Source: Parapedobacter composti
Lineage (GTDB): Bacteria; Bacteroidota; Bacteroidia; Sphingobacteriales; Sphingobacteriaceae
NCBI RefSeq assembly: GCF_900112315.1
Contig: NZ_FOLL01000019.1
Span: 1-64,000 of the forward strand
Length of the DNA stretch: 64,000 nt
Direction of reading: 5' to 3'
Part shown: positions 45,063 to 54,317 of the stretch, one piece after another
How the letters are laid out: the number at the start of each line of letters is the position of its first letter
How positions within the stretch are numbered: position 1 is the stretch's first letter
The notes under the pieces: generated by a model
What the model was told of the DNA's origin: nothing
The model's input: the letters and a program-made list of their open reading frames with translations, nothing else
The model's database searches: none
Translations under genes and position numbers: made by a program

Positions 45063-46166
45063 ATGACAAGATATATTTTAAGTATATGTGTGATATTGAG
45101 CGCAGCATCATGTGATAAGCGCGATATCCGGCTGGATAATCCAAACGACAAGTTGCGGCCTTTTGCTGAATTTATGCAAAACAACTATGCCTATAGCCTG
45201 TTTCATGCGGCCATTGAAAAAGCTGGATTAACGGAGGAACTCAATGGCCCCGGCCCGTTCACGGTATGGGCACCCACCAACGAGGCGTTTAATCGCCTGG
45301 GTATAAACAGACCTGAGGATTTCGAGGCGTTCGGTGTGGACAGTCTTCGACAGTTGGTGCTGTACCATGTGCTCCGCGGACGCGCCCTTGAGATAGAAGA
45401 TATCCCGGAAAACAGTGCGAATAACCGGTATACCACTGAATCCGGTGCAGATGTCTGGCTGGCACGGTTCGATACCGGCAACCGCCTTACCCGTATGTTT
45501 AGGCCCTACATCAATGGGATAATGATCGGGCAATGGAGTAATCGGGTGAACTCCAACGAACATTATGGCCGTCATAATATTCACGTGGCCAACGGTATAT
45601 TGCATGAGATCGGCAACGTGCTGCGGTATGATAATGTCCCGGTGAGGGATTGGCTGGAAAACCATGAGGATTATCAGGTATTGGTGGCCGGACTGAAACA
45701 CTTCGGCTATTGGGAATTGTTGGCAGATGATAAGCAGTGGACCATCGTGGCTCCGGTGGATAGTCTGTTTGAACAAGAGGGAATGACGGTTGAAACAGTG
45801 TCCGCACTGGATACCTCGGTATACGGTAAGCGGCTGTTCGGGGCATATATTTTCCCCGTGCGTTTCTTTATGTCCGACTTGCGACTGTATCTGTTTGCCA
45901 TGCGGGTTACAAGCACCAGAACGGTTGATCTACGCATTTATACCCCCATTATCGGTGATGAAAATTTTTCAAATGGAATCTTGAATAACTACTCGACTTT
46001 TTTTGTCAACAGGACGTTCCCGTCATCCGGATATGGCTGGGACGATGACACCTATAGCACGCCGAATAACGCGTTTGACCGCGATCAATCTCACCTGGTG
46101 CGCAATGGTATTATCCATCGTCTTGACGGGGTGGCTTTGCTTCCGGGGCAGGTATTCAACGACTAA
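45063..46166 (+). CDS. Fasciclin (FAS1) domain lipoprotein 1
   Basis: A 367-residue lipoprotein (lipobox SAASC, Cys17). The first FAS1 domain, at about residues 33-190, has the H1-type motif GPFTVWAPTNEAFNRLGI, the YHVLRGRALE segment and the closing NIHVANGILHEIGNVL. A second, degenerate FAS1-like domain follows (YQVLVAGLKHFGYWELL...QWTIVAPVDSLFEQEGM...LVRNGIIHRLDGVALL). FAS1 domains mediate adhesion or ligand binding. First of three consecutive FAS1 genes. Confidence 0.85.
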   Translation: MTRYILSICVILSAASCDKRDIRLDNPNDKLRPFAEFMQNNYAYSLFHAAIEKAGLTEELNGPGPFTVWAPTNEAFNRLGINRPEDFEAFGVDSLRQLVLYHVLRGRALEIEDIPENSANNRYTTESGADVWLARFDTGNRLTRMFRPYINGIMIGQWSNRVNSNEHYGRHNIHVANGILHEIGNVLRYDNVPVRDWLENHEDYQVLVAGLKHFGYWELLADDKQWTIVAPVDSLFEQEGMTVETVSALDTSVYGKRLFGAYIFPVRFFMSDLRLYLFAMRVTSTRTVDLRIYTPIIGDENFSNGILNNYSTFFVNRTFPSSGYGWDDDTYSTPNNAFDRDQSHLVRNGIIHRLDGVALLPGQVFND

Positions 46167-46178
46167 TCAGATACAGCT

Positions 46179-47618
46179 ATGGAAAGGAAATTGAATTATA
46201 AAATACTGATTTTTAGCTTTTTGAATATTTTGATTCTGTGTAATTCCGCCTGCAACAGAACCGAGTTTATGCCACCTCCGGTCGGGGAAGTTGTACCTTT
46301 TGAGGACAGCACGCTTACGGTGGAGGAATACATGGCTGATGACACGGAACATGCGCTTTTCTGGCGGGCATGGCGTCGCAGCAACATCATAGCGCAATTG
46401 AAATCCTTTGCGGAAGATTATCGTTTTACGCTATTCCTTCCCAGTAATAACGCTATGGTGGCTGCCGGCTTGGATGCCGCTTGGATTAGCAGGGCCAGCC
46501 AGCAGCAATTGGACAGTATTGTACAATATCACATCACGCCTGTACAAGTGATGCCGGAGTCTTTCAACGCACAATCCACTTATACCGGCAGTGTCGAGCT
46601 GGAAACCATGCGTCTGGAATCCGATTATATCAGATTGGTCAATCAAACAAACGCCAACAATGATTGGCCAATGAAATTCCGCTACAAAATGAGCATAATA
46701 GACGGGAAAGTGCATATCAATAATAAACCTGTTGGGGATGCAGCAGCGGGCGCTGTATTGAGGGGAGGAACCGTGTTTCCCATCAACCGCGTGCTGCAAA
46801 AACCCCGGAAGAGCACCCGGCAGATACTGGTGGAGGACGGGCGGTTTAAGCTGTTCCTGGGTATCCGACGGTATAATGATAGCCTCTATAATCGGTTGGC
46901 CAATGGTCCGCTTTCCAATGTAATCAATACCCCTTACGAAAATAATCAGTATGTAGTCGGGATCAGTTCCTCCTCAGCTTCAGTGCGCTGGCTCACGACC
47001 ACGGCATACGTTCCGGCTATGCTTAATTATCTGGCGGATGTGCATTATCAATATAATAATCACGCTTCCAGACAGAACTTTTTATCCGTGAAGCAGATCT
47101 TTCTGCTGACCGTACTGATTCCTACGGACGAAGCTTTCCAGCGGGCGGGATTTCACTCGCTGGACGATCTTATTGCCTTCAATCACCGGGTCCCCCTTTC
47201 GGAGTCCTATAATGGAATCGACCGTTGCCTGCCCACAGACAGTATCCTGAACTACCACTTCATGGGGGCTAACAGCCGTGCAACGCCGAACCGGATTTTC
47301 GATAACAATAGGAACGCGTATCATAATGCGGCGCTCGCGCCGCGTGCGCCGATGCTTTATTACTCCAACGAACTGCGGAATGAATGGGTGGATAACCTGA
47401 TAGATTTGCATATGCGTAGTATCGACTCCAGATATGAATTGCGTTACAGTGTGCCGCCGCTGGATTTTATCCGCGATGGGAATGAAGCGGTACGGGTACG
47501 GGTACGCGGTTCTGAATATGAACCGGCCACACTGATTGAAAAGGATATTGAAACCTATACGGGGGTCCTCCACGTGTTGGACCGTCTGTTGATACCGCCG
47601 GGAATGAAACTTCATTAA
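46179..47618 (+). CDS. Fasciclin (FAS1) domain lipoprotein 2
   Basis: A 479-residue lipoprotein (lipobox CNSAC, Cys25). The FAS1 domains are divergent: one with RFTLFLPSNNAMVAAGL...LDSIVQYHITP...IIDGKVHINNKPVGD, and another with LTVLIPTDEAFQRAGFHSLDDLI...LNYHFMG, ending in YTGVLHVLDRLLIPPG. The acidic N-terminus after the lipidated cysteine (RTEFMPPPVGEVVPFEDS) may be a flexible spacer or surface-export signal. Second of three FAS1 genes, 12 nt behind the first. Confidence 0.8.
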   Translation: MERKLNYKILIFSFLNILILCNSACNRTEFMPPPVGEVVPFEDSTLTVEEYMADDTEHALFWRAWRRSNIIAQLKSFAEDYRFTLFLPSNNAMVAAGLDAAWISRASQQQLDSIVQYHITPVQVMPESFNAQSTYTGSVELETMRLESDYIRLVNQTNANNDWPMKFRYKMSIIDGKVHINNKPVGDAAAGAVLRGGTVFPINRVLQKPRKSTRQILVEDGRFKLFLGIRRYNDSLYNRLANGPLSNVINTPYENNQYVVGISSSSASVRWLTTTAYVPAMLNYLADVHYQYNNHASRQNFLSVKQIFLLTVLIPTDEAFQRAGFHSLDDLIAFNHRVPLSESYNGIDRCLPTDSILNYHFMGANSRATPNRIFDNNRNAYHNAALAPRAPMLYYSNELRNEWVDNLIDLHMRSIDSRYELRYSVPPLDFIRDGNEAVRVRVRGSEYEPATLIEKDIETYTGVLHVLDRLLIPPGMKLH

Positions 47619-47619
47619 A

Positions 47620-48627
47620 ATGAGACAACGGATTTTAAATTTACGATTTCGGACTTTGGTCTTCGGACTCTTGTCTTCTGGACTTTTCGGACTGCAATCG
47701 TGCGATAAGCAGGATGTCTACCGTGATATCGATTACAATCGCATCAGCGCTATTGTGAACGACAACTACAATTTATCGATCTTCAGGGCGGCGCTGGATC
47801 GCACAGGCATGGACGAATACCTGCAGGAGCAAGAAGGTCCATTTACGGTATTGGTCCCTTCAGATGACGCATTTGCCCGTGCAGGTATAAATGGTACTAC
47901 TGCGCTTAAGGCCCGCTCTTCTGCCTGGATTGGAAGCACCGTAAACTATCATGTGCTTAACGGTAACTATGAATTGAGTAAGTTTCCGTACCTCATCAAC
48001 CAGGAAGTTAATTCGCGAGGCGGTAAGGTCTTTGTGAGCCGTTGGATTAAAGGTCAGGATACCGTATTGGCTATCAATGGGGCACGGGTGCTATTGGAGG
48101 ACATCCCGGCTTCAAACGGACGGATACAAATCATCAACCGGGTACTGGAGCCTTATTTTCATGAAACATTGGCTGATGCCGTTACGGCCGATACCACCAC
48201 GCTTTTTGCCGAAGCGCTACGCCGCAGCGGTCTGATGGAAACTTTGCGTGGTGAAGGGCCTTATACCCTGTTTGCGCCGTCAAATCATGCCATGCGGCGT
48301 TATGGCTATACTTCTATCCAGCAGGTAAAAGAAGCAAATCAGGGCACGTTAAGGGAATTGTGCGAATTCCATATAGCCGTTGACCGCCGTTTTATAAACG
48401 ACTACATCTTATTCATCGGCGATACGCATACCGGCAGCCAACGGATGATCAACACATTCACGGCAACGGTAAAACTGATTGCCAACGCTAATGAGCCCGG
48501 CGGGTTCAGCGGTATCCGATTGGCTGCACCCGGAAATGTGACGGATGTCCACGTAACGCGGCAAGATATTTTGGCTGGTAACGGCGTATTGCATATTGTG
48601 GATGATGTGCTGCGATTGACCCGATGA
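47620..48627 (+). CDS. Fasciclin (FAS1) domain lipoprotein 3
   Basis: A 335-residue lipoprotein (lipobox FGLQSC, Cys28) with two FAS1 domains: NLSIFRAALDRTGMDEYL...GPFTVLVPSDDAFARAGI...YHVLNGNYELS...IQIINRVL, and LFAEALRRSGLMETLRGEGPYTLFAPSNHAMRRYGY...FHIAVD...GNGVLHIVDDVL. This is the most canonical of the three. It starts 1 nt after the preceding stop and its stop overlaps the next possible start (ATGA at 48624). Its signal peptide is encoded by a simple heptad repeat (47651-47693). Confidence 0.88.
   Translation: MRQRILNLRFRTLVFGLLSSGLFGLQSCDKQDVYRDIDYNRISAIVNDNYNLSIFRAALDRTGMDEYLQEQEGPFTVLVPSDDAFARAGINGTTALKARSSAWIGSTVNYHVLNGNYELSKFPYLINQEVNSRGGKVFVSRWIKGQDTVLAINGARVLLEDIPASNGRIQIINRVLEPYFHETLADAVTADTTTLFAEALRRSGLMETLRGEGPYTLFAPSNHAMRRYGYTSIQQVKEANQGTLRELCEFHIAVDRRFINDYILFIGDTHTGSQRMINTFTATVKLIANANEPGGFSGIRLAAPGNVTDVHVTRQDILAGNGVLHIVDDVLRLTR
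47651..47693 (+). repeat. GGACTTT/GGTCTTC heptad repeats encoding a lipoprotein signal peptide
   Basis: Units GGACTTT, GGTCTTC, GGACTCTT, GTCTTCT, GGACTTTTC and GGACT follow one another and encode the hydrophobic core RTLVFGLLSSGLFG of the gene at 47620. Confidence 0.6.
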
Positions 48628-48677
48628 GGATCAGAAACGCAGTTATGGACGGCTCGGATTTTTTGAAAAAAAGGGAT

Positions 48678-50882
48678 ATGAAAGCATTGAATTACCAAAA
48701 GCTTGGCTGGATATGGTTATGGGTTGGAGCACTCGTAATCTTTCAGACCTGTAAAAAAAACGAAGTGCATGAAGCAGAGCGTGTGCCGCTTTCCGTTGGG
48801 ACATATTATCCCAACAGTGGTAAGGCTGGTTCGCTGGTAACTATTGAGGGCGAGGGATTTGCCCGGAAATTGGACGAAAACACGGCTCACTTTAGCGGCG
48901 TACAAGGTGAGGTGGTGGCGGTGGAAGAGGGCCGCATGGTGGTGAGAGCGCCGGAGGGCGCGCAAAGCGGGCCACTTATTGTTGGCAATGGCTCGCAAAC
49001 TCAAGAAGTTGGTTTGTTCACCTACCAAAGTCTGACCATTACGCGAATACATCCAGCCAACGGTCCGGCCGGTTCCCATATACGCATTTACGGCGAAGGG
49101 TTTAGTAGCCTGACCGAGCCGGTAAAAGTGAGAATTAACGGTAAGGATGCTGCAGTTTCGGGCGCCAGCGATACCCTGTTGGTAGCCGAAGTGCCAACGG
49201 AAGCGGGCAGCGGACCGGTGGAGGTTTTCGTAGACGGGATGCACGTGCGTGGTCAGGATTTCGCTTTTCAGGCTATCCGGAGCATTAAGCCGCTCACCGG
49301 AGGCGCAGGTACGAAGGTTCGTATTAACGGAGAAGGGTTTGAGTCGGCGGCCGACGGAAATATCGTGGATTTTAACGGCAAGCGCGCCGTGGTGCTGGAA
49401 GTCAGCAGTACGGGCCTATTGGTGGAAGCCCCTGAAGGAGTGGAAACCGGACCTTTGGCGGTCACCGTAAACGGACAACGTGCTACCGGGCCGGTCTTCA
49501 CCCTCGTGCCGCGTCCTGAAATTACGGAAGTAACCCCGTTAAGTGGCCCGGCTGGCGTGGAAATGACCATCACTGGCAAGTATTTCAGTCCGGAATTGGA
49601 AGAGAATATAGTCTTGGTTAACGGTGTAGCCGTACCGGTTACCGCTGCGACGGGGCAAAAGATCACGCTCACTCTACCCGGCGGTACAGGCAGTGGTCCG
49701 GTGGCCGTAGTCGTGAACGACCAGCGCACAGAAGGGCCGCAGTTCAGGGACCAAAACTTAGGTATCGTCGGATTTTCGCCGGATAACGGACAGGATAACC
49801 TGGAGGTTACCATTACCGGTACCGGCTTTGACCCTGATCCCGGGGCTAACCAAGTGACCTTTAATGGTATGCCCGCACAGGTAACCGCTGCCACGGAGAA
49901 TCGGTTGACAGTGCTTACCCCTGCCAATGTCAGTACAGGCACCTTGCAGGTAATTGTAGACGGGCAAGTCGCCCTTGCGCCCAGGGAATTCCGCCGCACG
50001 GGTGTACAGACCATCGCCACCGGATTAACCAGCGTTTACAGTATGGTGGTGGATGAGTCGGGTGTTGTCTACGCCATCAGTGGGCAACGGGTTGTGAAGA
50101 TTACACCGGACGGCCAGGTGAGTACCTTGGCAGGTGATGTCACTGCCTCAGGAAATGTCAATGGCACGGGTACGGAGGCTCGTTTCAATTTTACCTATAT
50201 CTCGTCCATCGTAATGGATAGTCAAGGGAATCTGTATGTATCTGAACCCACTGGGCACCAAATACGTAAAATCACACCGCAGGGCGTAGTCAGTACCTTT
50301 GCCCAGATCACCAGCCCAAATAAGATGGTGATGACTTCCGGCGGCGACATCATTGTGTCGGCTAACCGCAATCCTTGGCGGATAACTAGGCAGGGACAGA
50401 CAACGCAACTCCACAACAGTAACTATTTAAGCGTAACGAACATTGGTATTGCTGTGGATGAAAACAGTCGTATCTATTTCTTCGATGCCAGTTACCAATA
50501 TGACCGTCCCAATTTAGGTTTCATCAATTTTGCTACCGGCGAAACGATGCGGTTCTTCTGGATTGGAGGTGGCCCCTACGGGGTATTGGTAGGTGTTGGC
50601 GATCAGGTCTATCTGAGCAGCCAACCTACCTTTGTAGCGGACGGAAACGGGCATTTGCTGATCAATGATGCATTTAATCAACGAATCATGATCCGGCGCG
50701 TCGATATTTCAACAAGGGAAGTAACCGCGTGGCTGGATTTTCCTTTGGGATTCCAGGATGGACCACTCTATCAGGCGGCTGTAAGGCATTTCTATCCGGG
50801 CACAATGGCATTGGCTCCCAATGGAGATATATATTTTTATCAATCTGCGGACCAAGCGATCCGGAAGATATTCCTCCGATAG
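48678..50882 (+). CDS. Lipoprotein with five IPT/TIG domains and an NHL-type propeller
   Basis: About 734 residues from ATG 48678, which gives the signal MKALNYQKLGWIWLWVGALVIFQTC. An ATG at 48624 overlapping the previous stop is possible but adds a charged extension. Five successive IPT/TIG Ig-like repeats of about 80 residues each carry the pattern PxxGPAGxxxxIxGxGF...VxxNGxxAxV...VxVNGQ. An NHL-like propeller follows (DESGVVYAISGQRVVKITPDGQVSTLAG, DSQGNLYVSEPTGHQIRKITPQG). It resembles the one-IPT protein at 10075 with the stalk lengthened, consistent with a long surface-exposed binding protein. It ends the fasciclin row. Confidence 0.88.
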   Translation: MKALNYQKLGWIWLWVGALVIFQTCKKNEVHEAERVPLSVGTYYPNSGKAGSLVTIEGEGFARKLDENTAHFSGVQGEVVAVEEGRMVVRAPEGAQSGPLIVGNGSQTQEVGLFTYQSLTITRIHPANGPAGSHIRIYGEGFSSLTEPVKVRINGKDAAVSGASDTLLVAEVPTEAGSGPVEVFVDGMHVRGQDFAFQAIRSIKPLTGGAGTKVRINGEGFESAADGNIVDFNGKRAVVLEVSSTGLLVEAPEGVETGPLAVTVNGQRATGPVFTLVPRPEITEVTPLSGPAGVEMTITGKYFSPELEENIVLVNGVAVPVTAATGQKITLTLPGGTGSGPVAVVVNDQRTEGPQFRDQNLGIVGFSPDNGQDNLEVTITGTGFDPDPGANQVTFNGMPAQVTAATENRLTVLTPANVSTGTLQVIVDGQVALAPREFRRTGVQTIATGLTSVYSMVVDESGVVYAISGQRVVKITPDGQVSTLAGDVTASGNVNGTGTEARFNFTYISSIVMDSQGNLYVSEPTGHQIRKITPQGVVSTFAQITSPNKMVMTSGGDIIVSANRNPWRITRQGQTTQLHNSNYLSVTNIGIAVDENSRIYFFDASYQYDRPNLGFINFATGETMRFFWIGGGPYGVLVGVGDQVYLSSQPTFVADGNGHLLINDAFNQRIMIRRVDISTREVTAWLDFPLGFQDGPLYQAAVRHFYPGTMALAPNGDIYFYQSADQAIRKIFLR

Positions 50883-50947
50883 CGGATAGGAAATAGTAAC
50901 ACTGACTGAAAGCGGAATAACCATAATAGCTAAGTGACAAACAATTT

Positions 50948-53900
50948 ATGAAGTTGAGAATAATCATTGATAGTTGTCTGATATATGTATTGTTGGCGAC
51001 TGTTGAGCCAATGTTTGCGACTGCATCCGTCAATCCGATGACGAGCGAAATACAACAGCAACGCATCACCGGCAAGGTGACCAACAGCCAGGGACAGCCC
51101 TTACAGGGGGTAAGCATTACCGTCAAAGGTACGGGTGTGAGCGTACCCACGGGTGCTGACGGCAGCTTTTCGATCGCTGCTTCAACAGACGCGGTGCTTG
51201 AAGTGCGATTGATGGGATATATCAGCCGTGAGGTGCCGGTAGCCGGTCAAGCCATGCTTTCTATAACCCTCGAGGACGATGTTCAGATGCTCGAAGACGT
51301 GGTGGTTACGGGTTACCAAACGGTAAGTAAACGGCGCTTCACAGGGGCCTCGGCCACGCTGAAAGCGGAGGACGTGAAACGCGATGGGGTGACAGATGTG
51401 AGCCGGATGCTGGAAGGACAGGTCGCAGGCGTATCGGTGCAAAATGTATCGGGCACCTTCGGCGCGGCACCTAAGATACGCATCCGCGGAGCTTCTTCCA
51501 TCAATGGCGACAATAAGCCACTGTGGGTGGTAGACGGCATCATCCTGGAAGATGTTGTCAATGTATCAAATGAACAGCTCTCCACTGGTGACCCCTCCAC
51601 GCTGATCGGTTCCTCGGTAGCGGGCTTGAACCCGGACGACATTGAAAGTTTCGAGATACTCAAGGACGCGGCGGCCACTTCGCTGTATGGGGCGAGGGCC
51701 ATGAACGGTGTTATCGTGATTACCACTAAAAAGGGACGTGTGGGAGCTCCTGTAGTGTCTTATATGGGCAACTTCTCTACCTATCTGAAACCATCGTACA
51801 GCCAGTTCAACATCATGAACTCTTATGACCAGGTATCGCTATATGCCGAAATGGAGCGCAAGGGTTGGCTTAACTACGGCGAAACGGCTCGGGCAGCCAA
51901 TGGCGGCATCTATACCAAAATGGCTGAACTCATCAACCAATATGACGCGACGAACGGGCAGTTCGGCCTGCGTAACGATGCGGAAAGCCGCAGGGCGTTC
52001 CTCGAACGGTATGCTTATGCCAACACCGATTGGTTTGACATCCTGTTCAACAATTCGTTTATGCAGGAACATGCGCTAAGTGTGTCCAGCGGCACAGAAA
52101 AATCGCAGCTCTACGTTTCTACCAGTTACCTGAATGACAACGGCTGGAGCAAAGGTGATGCCGTGGAACGGTTTACGGGAAACATGCGGGCGACTTTCAC
52201 GCCCAATAGCCGGCTGAGTTACGGTATCATCACCCAGGGGTCTATCCGCAATCAACGGGCGCCCGGAACGTTGGGGCGCGTGAGCAACGCGGTGAGCGGA
52301 GAATTGAGCCGGGATTTCGACATCAATCCGTATAGTTATGCATTAAATACCAGCCGCGCGCTGACGGCGTTCGATGAGACCGGTGAACGGGAATACTTTC
52401 GCCGGAATTTTGCGCCGTTCAATATTCTCCATGAATTGGAGAATAATACCATTGATTTGAGCTTTATGGATCTTAAGGTACAGGGCGAACTGCGGTATAG
52501 TATTATGAATAACCTGAAATTTGCCTTTGAAGGAGCTTACCGCTACGCAAAGACCAATCAGGAGCATAGCGTACACGAAAATTCCAATATGCCTGAAGCT
52601 TACCGCGCAGATGGCGATGCTACCATACGCGCTGCCAATAAATTTTTGTACCGCGATCCGGATAATCCCGAAGCTGAGCCTTTCTCCGTGCTGCCTTACG
52701 GTGGATTTTACCTGATAAATGACACGTACCTGATCAGTTATAATCTACGTAACTCGCTGGATTACAGTAGGCAGTTCGGTGCTAATCACCACATACGGGG
52801 CTATGGTTTTATGGAGCTGCGTTATGCCGACAGGCAATTCAAGGAATTCAATGGCTATGGTTATCAGTTTGATAAAGGAGGAACGCCCTACGTCGATCCT
52901 AATTTCCTGAAAATGGTCATCGAGGCGAATCAAGACTATTATTCGATGACACGTCGGTTCGATCGCTTTCTGGCGTATGGCTTGAACGCTGGATATTCTT
53001 ATCGTGATAAGTATAATATGGCGGGTACTGTGCGCTATGATGGTTCCAATCTGATGGGCCGTACACGCACGGCACGTTGGTTGCCTACGTGGAACCTGAG
53101 CGGTTCATGGAATGTGGACGGCGAAGATTTCTTTGCTCGGCAGCGGGTGCTCAGCCGTGCAACCGTGCGCGCCAGCTATGGTCTTACGGCCAGCAGCGGT
53201 CCGGCCACAAACTCCAGCGTGGTACTGCGTAACGCATCAGCGAACCGGCCATACCTGACGGAACGGGAGTCGGTGATCTACCTGGCCAACCTGGAGAATT
53301 CCGAGCTAACCTGGGAAAAGATGTATAAGCTGAACATCGGGGCCGACGTAGGGTTTCTGAACAACCGCTTATCGTTGACGGTGGACTATTACAACCACCA
53401 GAGCTATGATCTGATCGGTCTGGTGCGTACCGGAGGCATCGGAGGTGAAGCCGTTAAAGTAGCCAATTATGCCGACATGCGGGCAAACGGGGTGGAGGCT
53501 ACGTTGAACGGTACCGTGCTGGAACGGAGCAACTGGAAATGGACGTCGCAGCTCAATTTCGGTTATAATAGGTCTGAAATCACCAATCTCAAGAACGAGC
53601 CAAATATCTGGTCATTGGTGAATCCTGATGGGGGCGCCAAGGAAGGGTATGCACAGCGGGGGCTATTCTCGCTAGACTATCATGGGCTCGACAGTGAAAG
53701 GGGCATACCTCGTTTTATCAATGAGAAAGGAGAAATATCCGGAGCCGTTTTCCTGCAAGACCGGAATACCAATTACCTGATATATGAAGGTTCCATTGAT
53801 CCGTTGCTGACCGGTGGGTTCTTCAACGGTATCAGTTACGGAAACTTCAGGTTAACGGCGCTGGTTACTTTTAGCACGGGTAACGTGGTAAGGCTGCGCC

Positions 53901-54304
53901 CCGCCTTTTCCAGTTCTTATTCCGAACTGGATGCCACGCCGGAGGAGTTCCTCAACCGCTGGCTGCTTTATGGTGAGCAGGCGGAGCCTTCGATACTGGA
54001 CAGGCGTGAAGTTGTTGATCTGGTGGGCTCGTATCCGTACAATAACTACAACTATTCAACAGCCCGGGTAGCGAAAGGCGATTTTGTGCGCCTGAAGCAG
54101 GTGATGTTTTCCTATAATCTGCCAACGAAGTACCTGGGCCAGTTAGGGGTTAATAATTTGTCCGTCAGTTTGGTAGCGAACAACCTGTGGTTGATATATG
54201 CCGATCGTGCACTGAACGGGCAGGATCCGGAATTTTTCGGGTCGGGAGGTGTAGCCATGCCGCTGCCCCGGCAATTCACGCTGTCATTGAAGGTAGGGAT
54301 TTAA
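50948..54304 (+). CDS. SusC/RagA-type TonB-dependent receptor without STN domain
   Basis: A 1118-residue receptor. A short signal segment (DSCLIYVLLATVEPMFATA) leads directly to the carboxypeptidase-regulatory-like domain (about 38-110), TonB-box-like EDVVVTGYQ (116-124), SusC plug (IRGASSINGDNKPLWVVDGIIL...FEILKDAAATSLYGARAMNGVIVITTKKG) and a barrel ending QFTLSLKVGI. It lacks an STN domain and has no sigma-fecR pair in front, unlike the other receptors here. The 65-nt gap to the preceding gene shows no terminator. susD follows after 13 nt. Confidence 0.93.
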   Translation: MKLRIIIDSCLIYVLLATVEPMFATASVNPMTSEIQQQRITGKVTNSQGQPLQGVSITVKGTGVSVPTGADGSFSIAASTDAVLEVRLMGYISREVPVAGQAMLSITLEDDVQMLEDVVVTGYQTVSKRRFTGASATLKAEDVKRDGVTDVSRMLEGQVAGVSVQNVSGTFGAAPKIRIRGASSINGDNKPLWVVDGIILEDVVNVSNEQLSTGDPSTLIGSSVAGLNPDDIESFEILKDAAATSLYGARAMNGVIVITTKKGRVGAPVVSYMGNFSTYLKPSYSQFNIMNSYDQVSLYAEMERKGWLNYGETARAANGGIYTKMAELINQYDATNGQFGLRNDAESRRAFLERYAYANTDWFDILFNNSFMQEHALSVSSGTEKSQLYVSTSYLNDNGWSKGDAVERFTGNMRATFTPNSRLSYGIITQGSIRNQRAPGTLGRVSNAVSGELSRDFDINPYSYALNTSRALTAFDETGEREYFRRNFAPFNILHELENNTIDLSFMDLKVQGELRYSIMNNLKFAFEGAYRYAKTNQEHSVHENSNMPEAYRADGDATIRAANKFLYRDPDNPEAEPFSVLPYGGFYLINDTYLISYNLRNSLDYSRQFGANHHIRGYGFMELRYADRQFKEFNGYGYQFDKGGTPYVDPNFLKMVIEANQDYYSMTRRFDRFLAYGLNAGYSYRDKYNMAGTVRYDGSNLMGRTRTARWLPTWNLSGSWNVDGEDFFARQRVLSRATVRASYGLTASSGPATNSSVVLRNASANRPYLTERESVIYLANLENSELTWEKMYKLNIGADVGFLNNRLSLTVDYYNHQSYDLIGLVRTGGIGGEAVKVANYADMRANGVEATLNGTVLERSNWKWTSQLNFGYNRSEITNLKNEPNIWSLVNPDGGAKEGYAQRGLFSLDYHGLDSERGIPRFINEKGEISGAVFLQDRNTNYLIYEGSIDPLLTGGFFNGISYGNFRLTALVTFSTGNVVRLRPAFSSSYSELDATPEEFLNRWLLYGEQAEPSILDRREVVDLVGSYPYNNYNYSTARVAKGDFVRLKQVMFSYNLPTKYLGQLGVNNLSVSLVANNLWLIYADRALNGQDPEFFGSGGVAMPLPRQFTLSLKVGI

Positions 54305-54317
54305 ACAAGGTGATAAC

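Noticed and set aside
49268..50020. Antisense open frame of 250 codons opposite the IPT repeats
   Set aside because: Low-complexity product rich in Pro, Thr and Val mirroring the tandem IPT repeats; not a gene.
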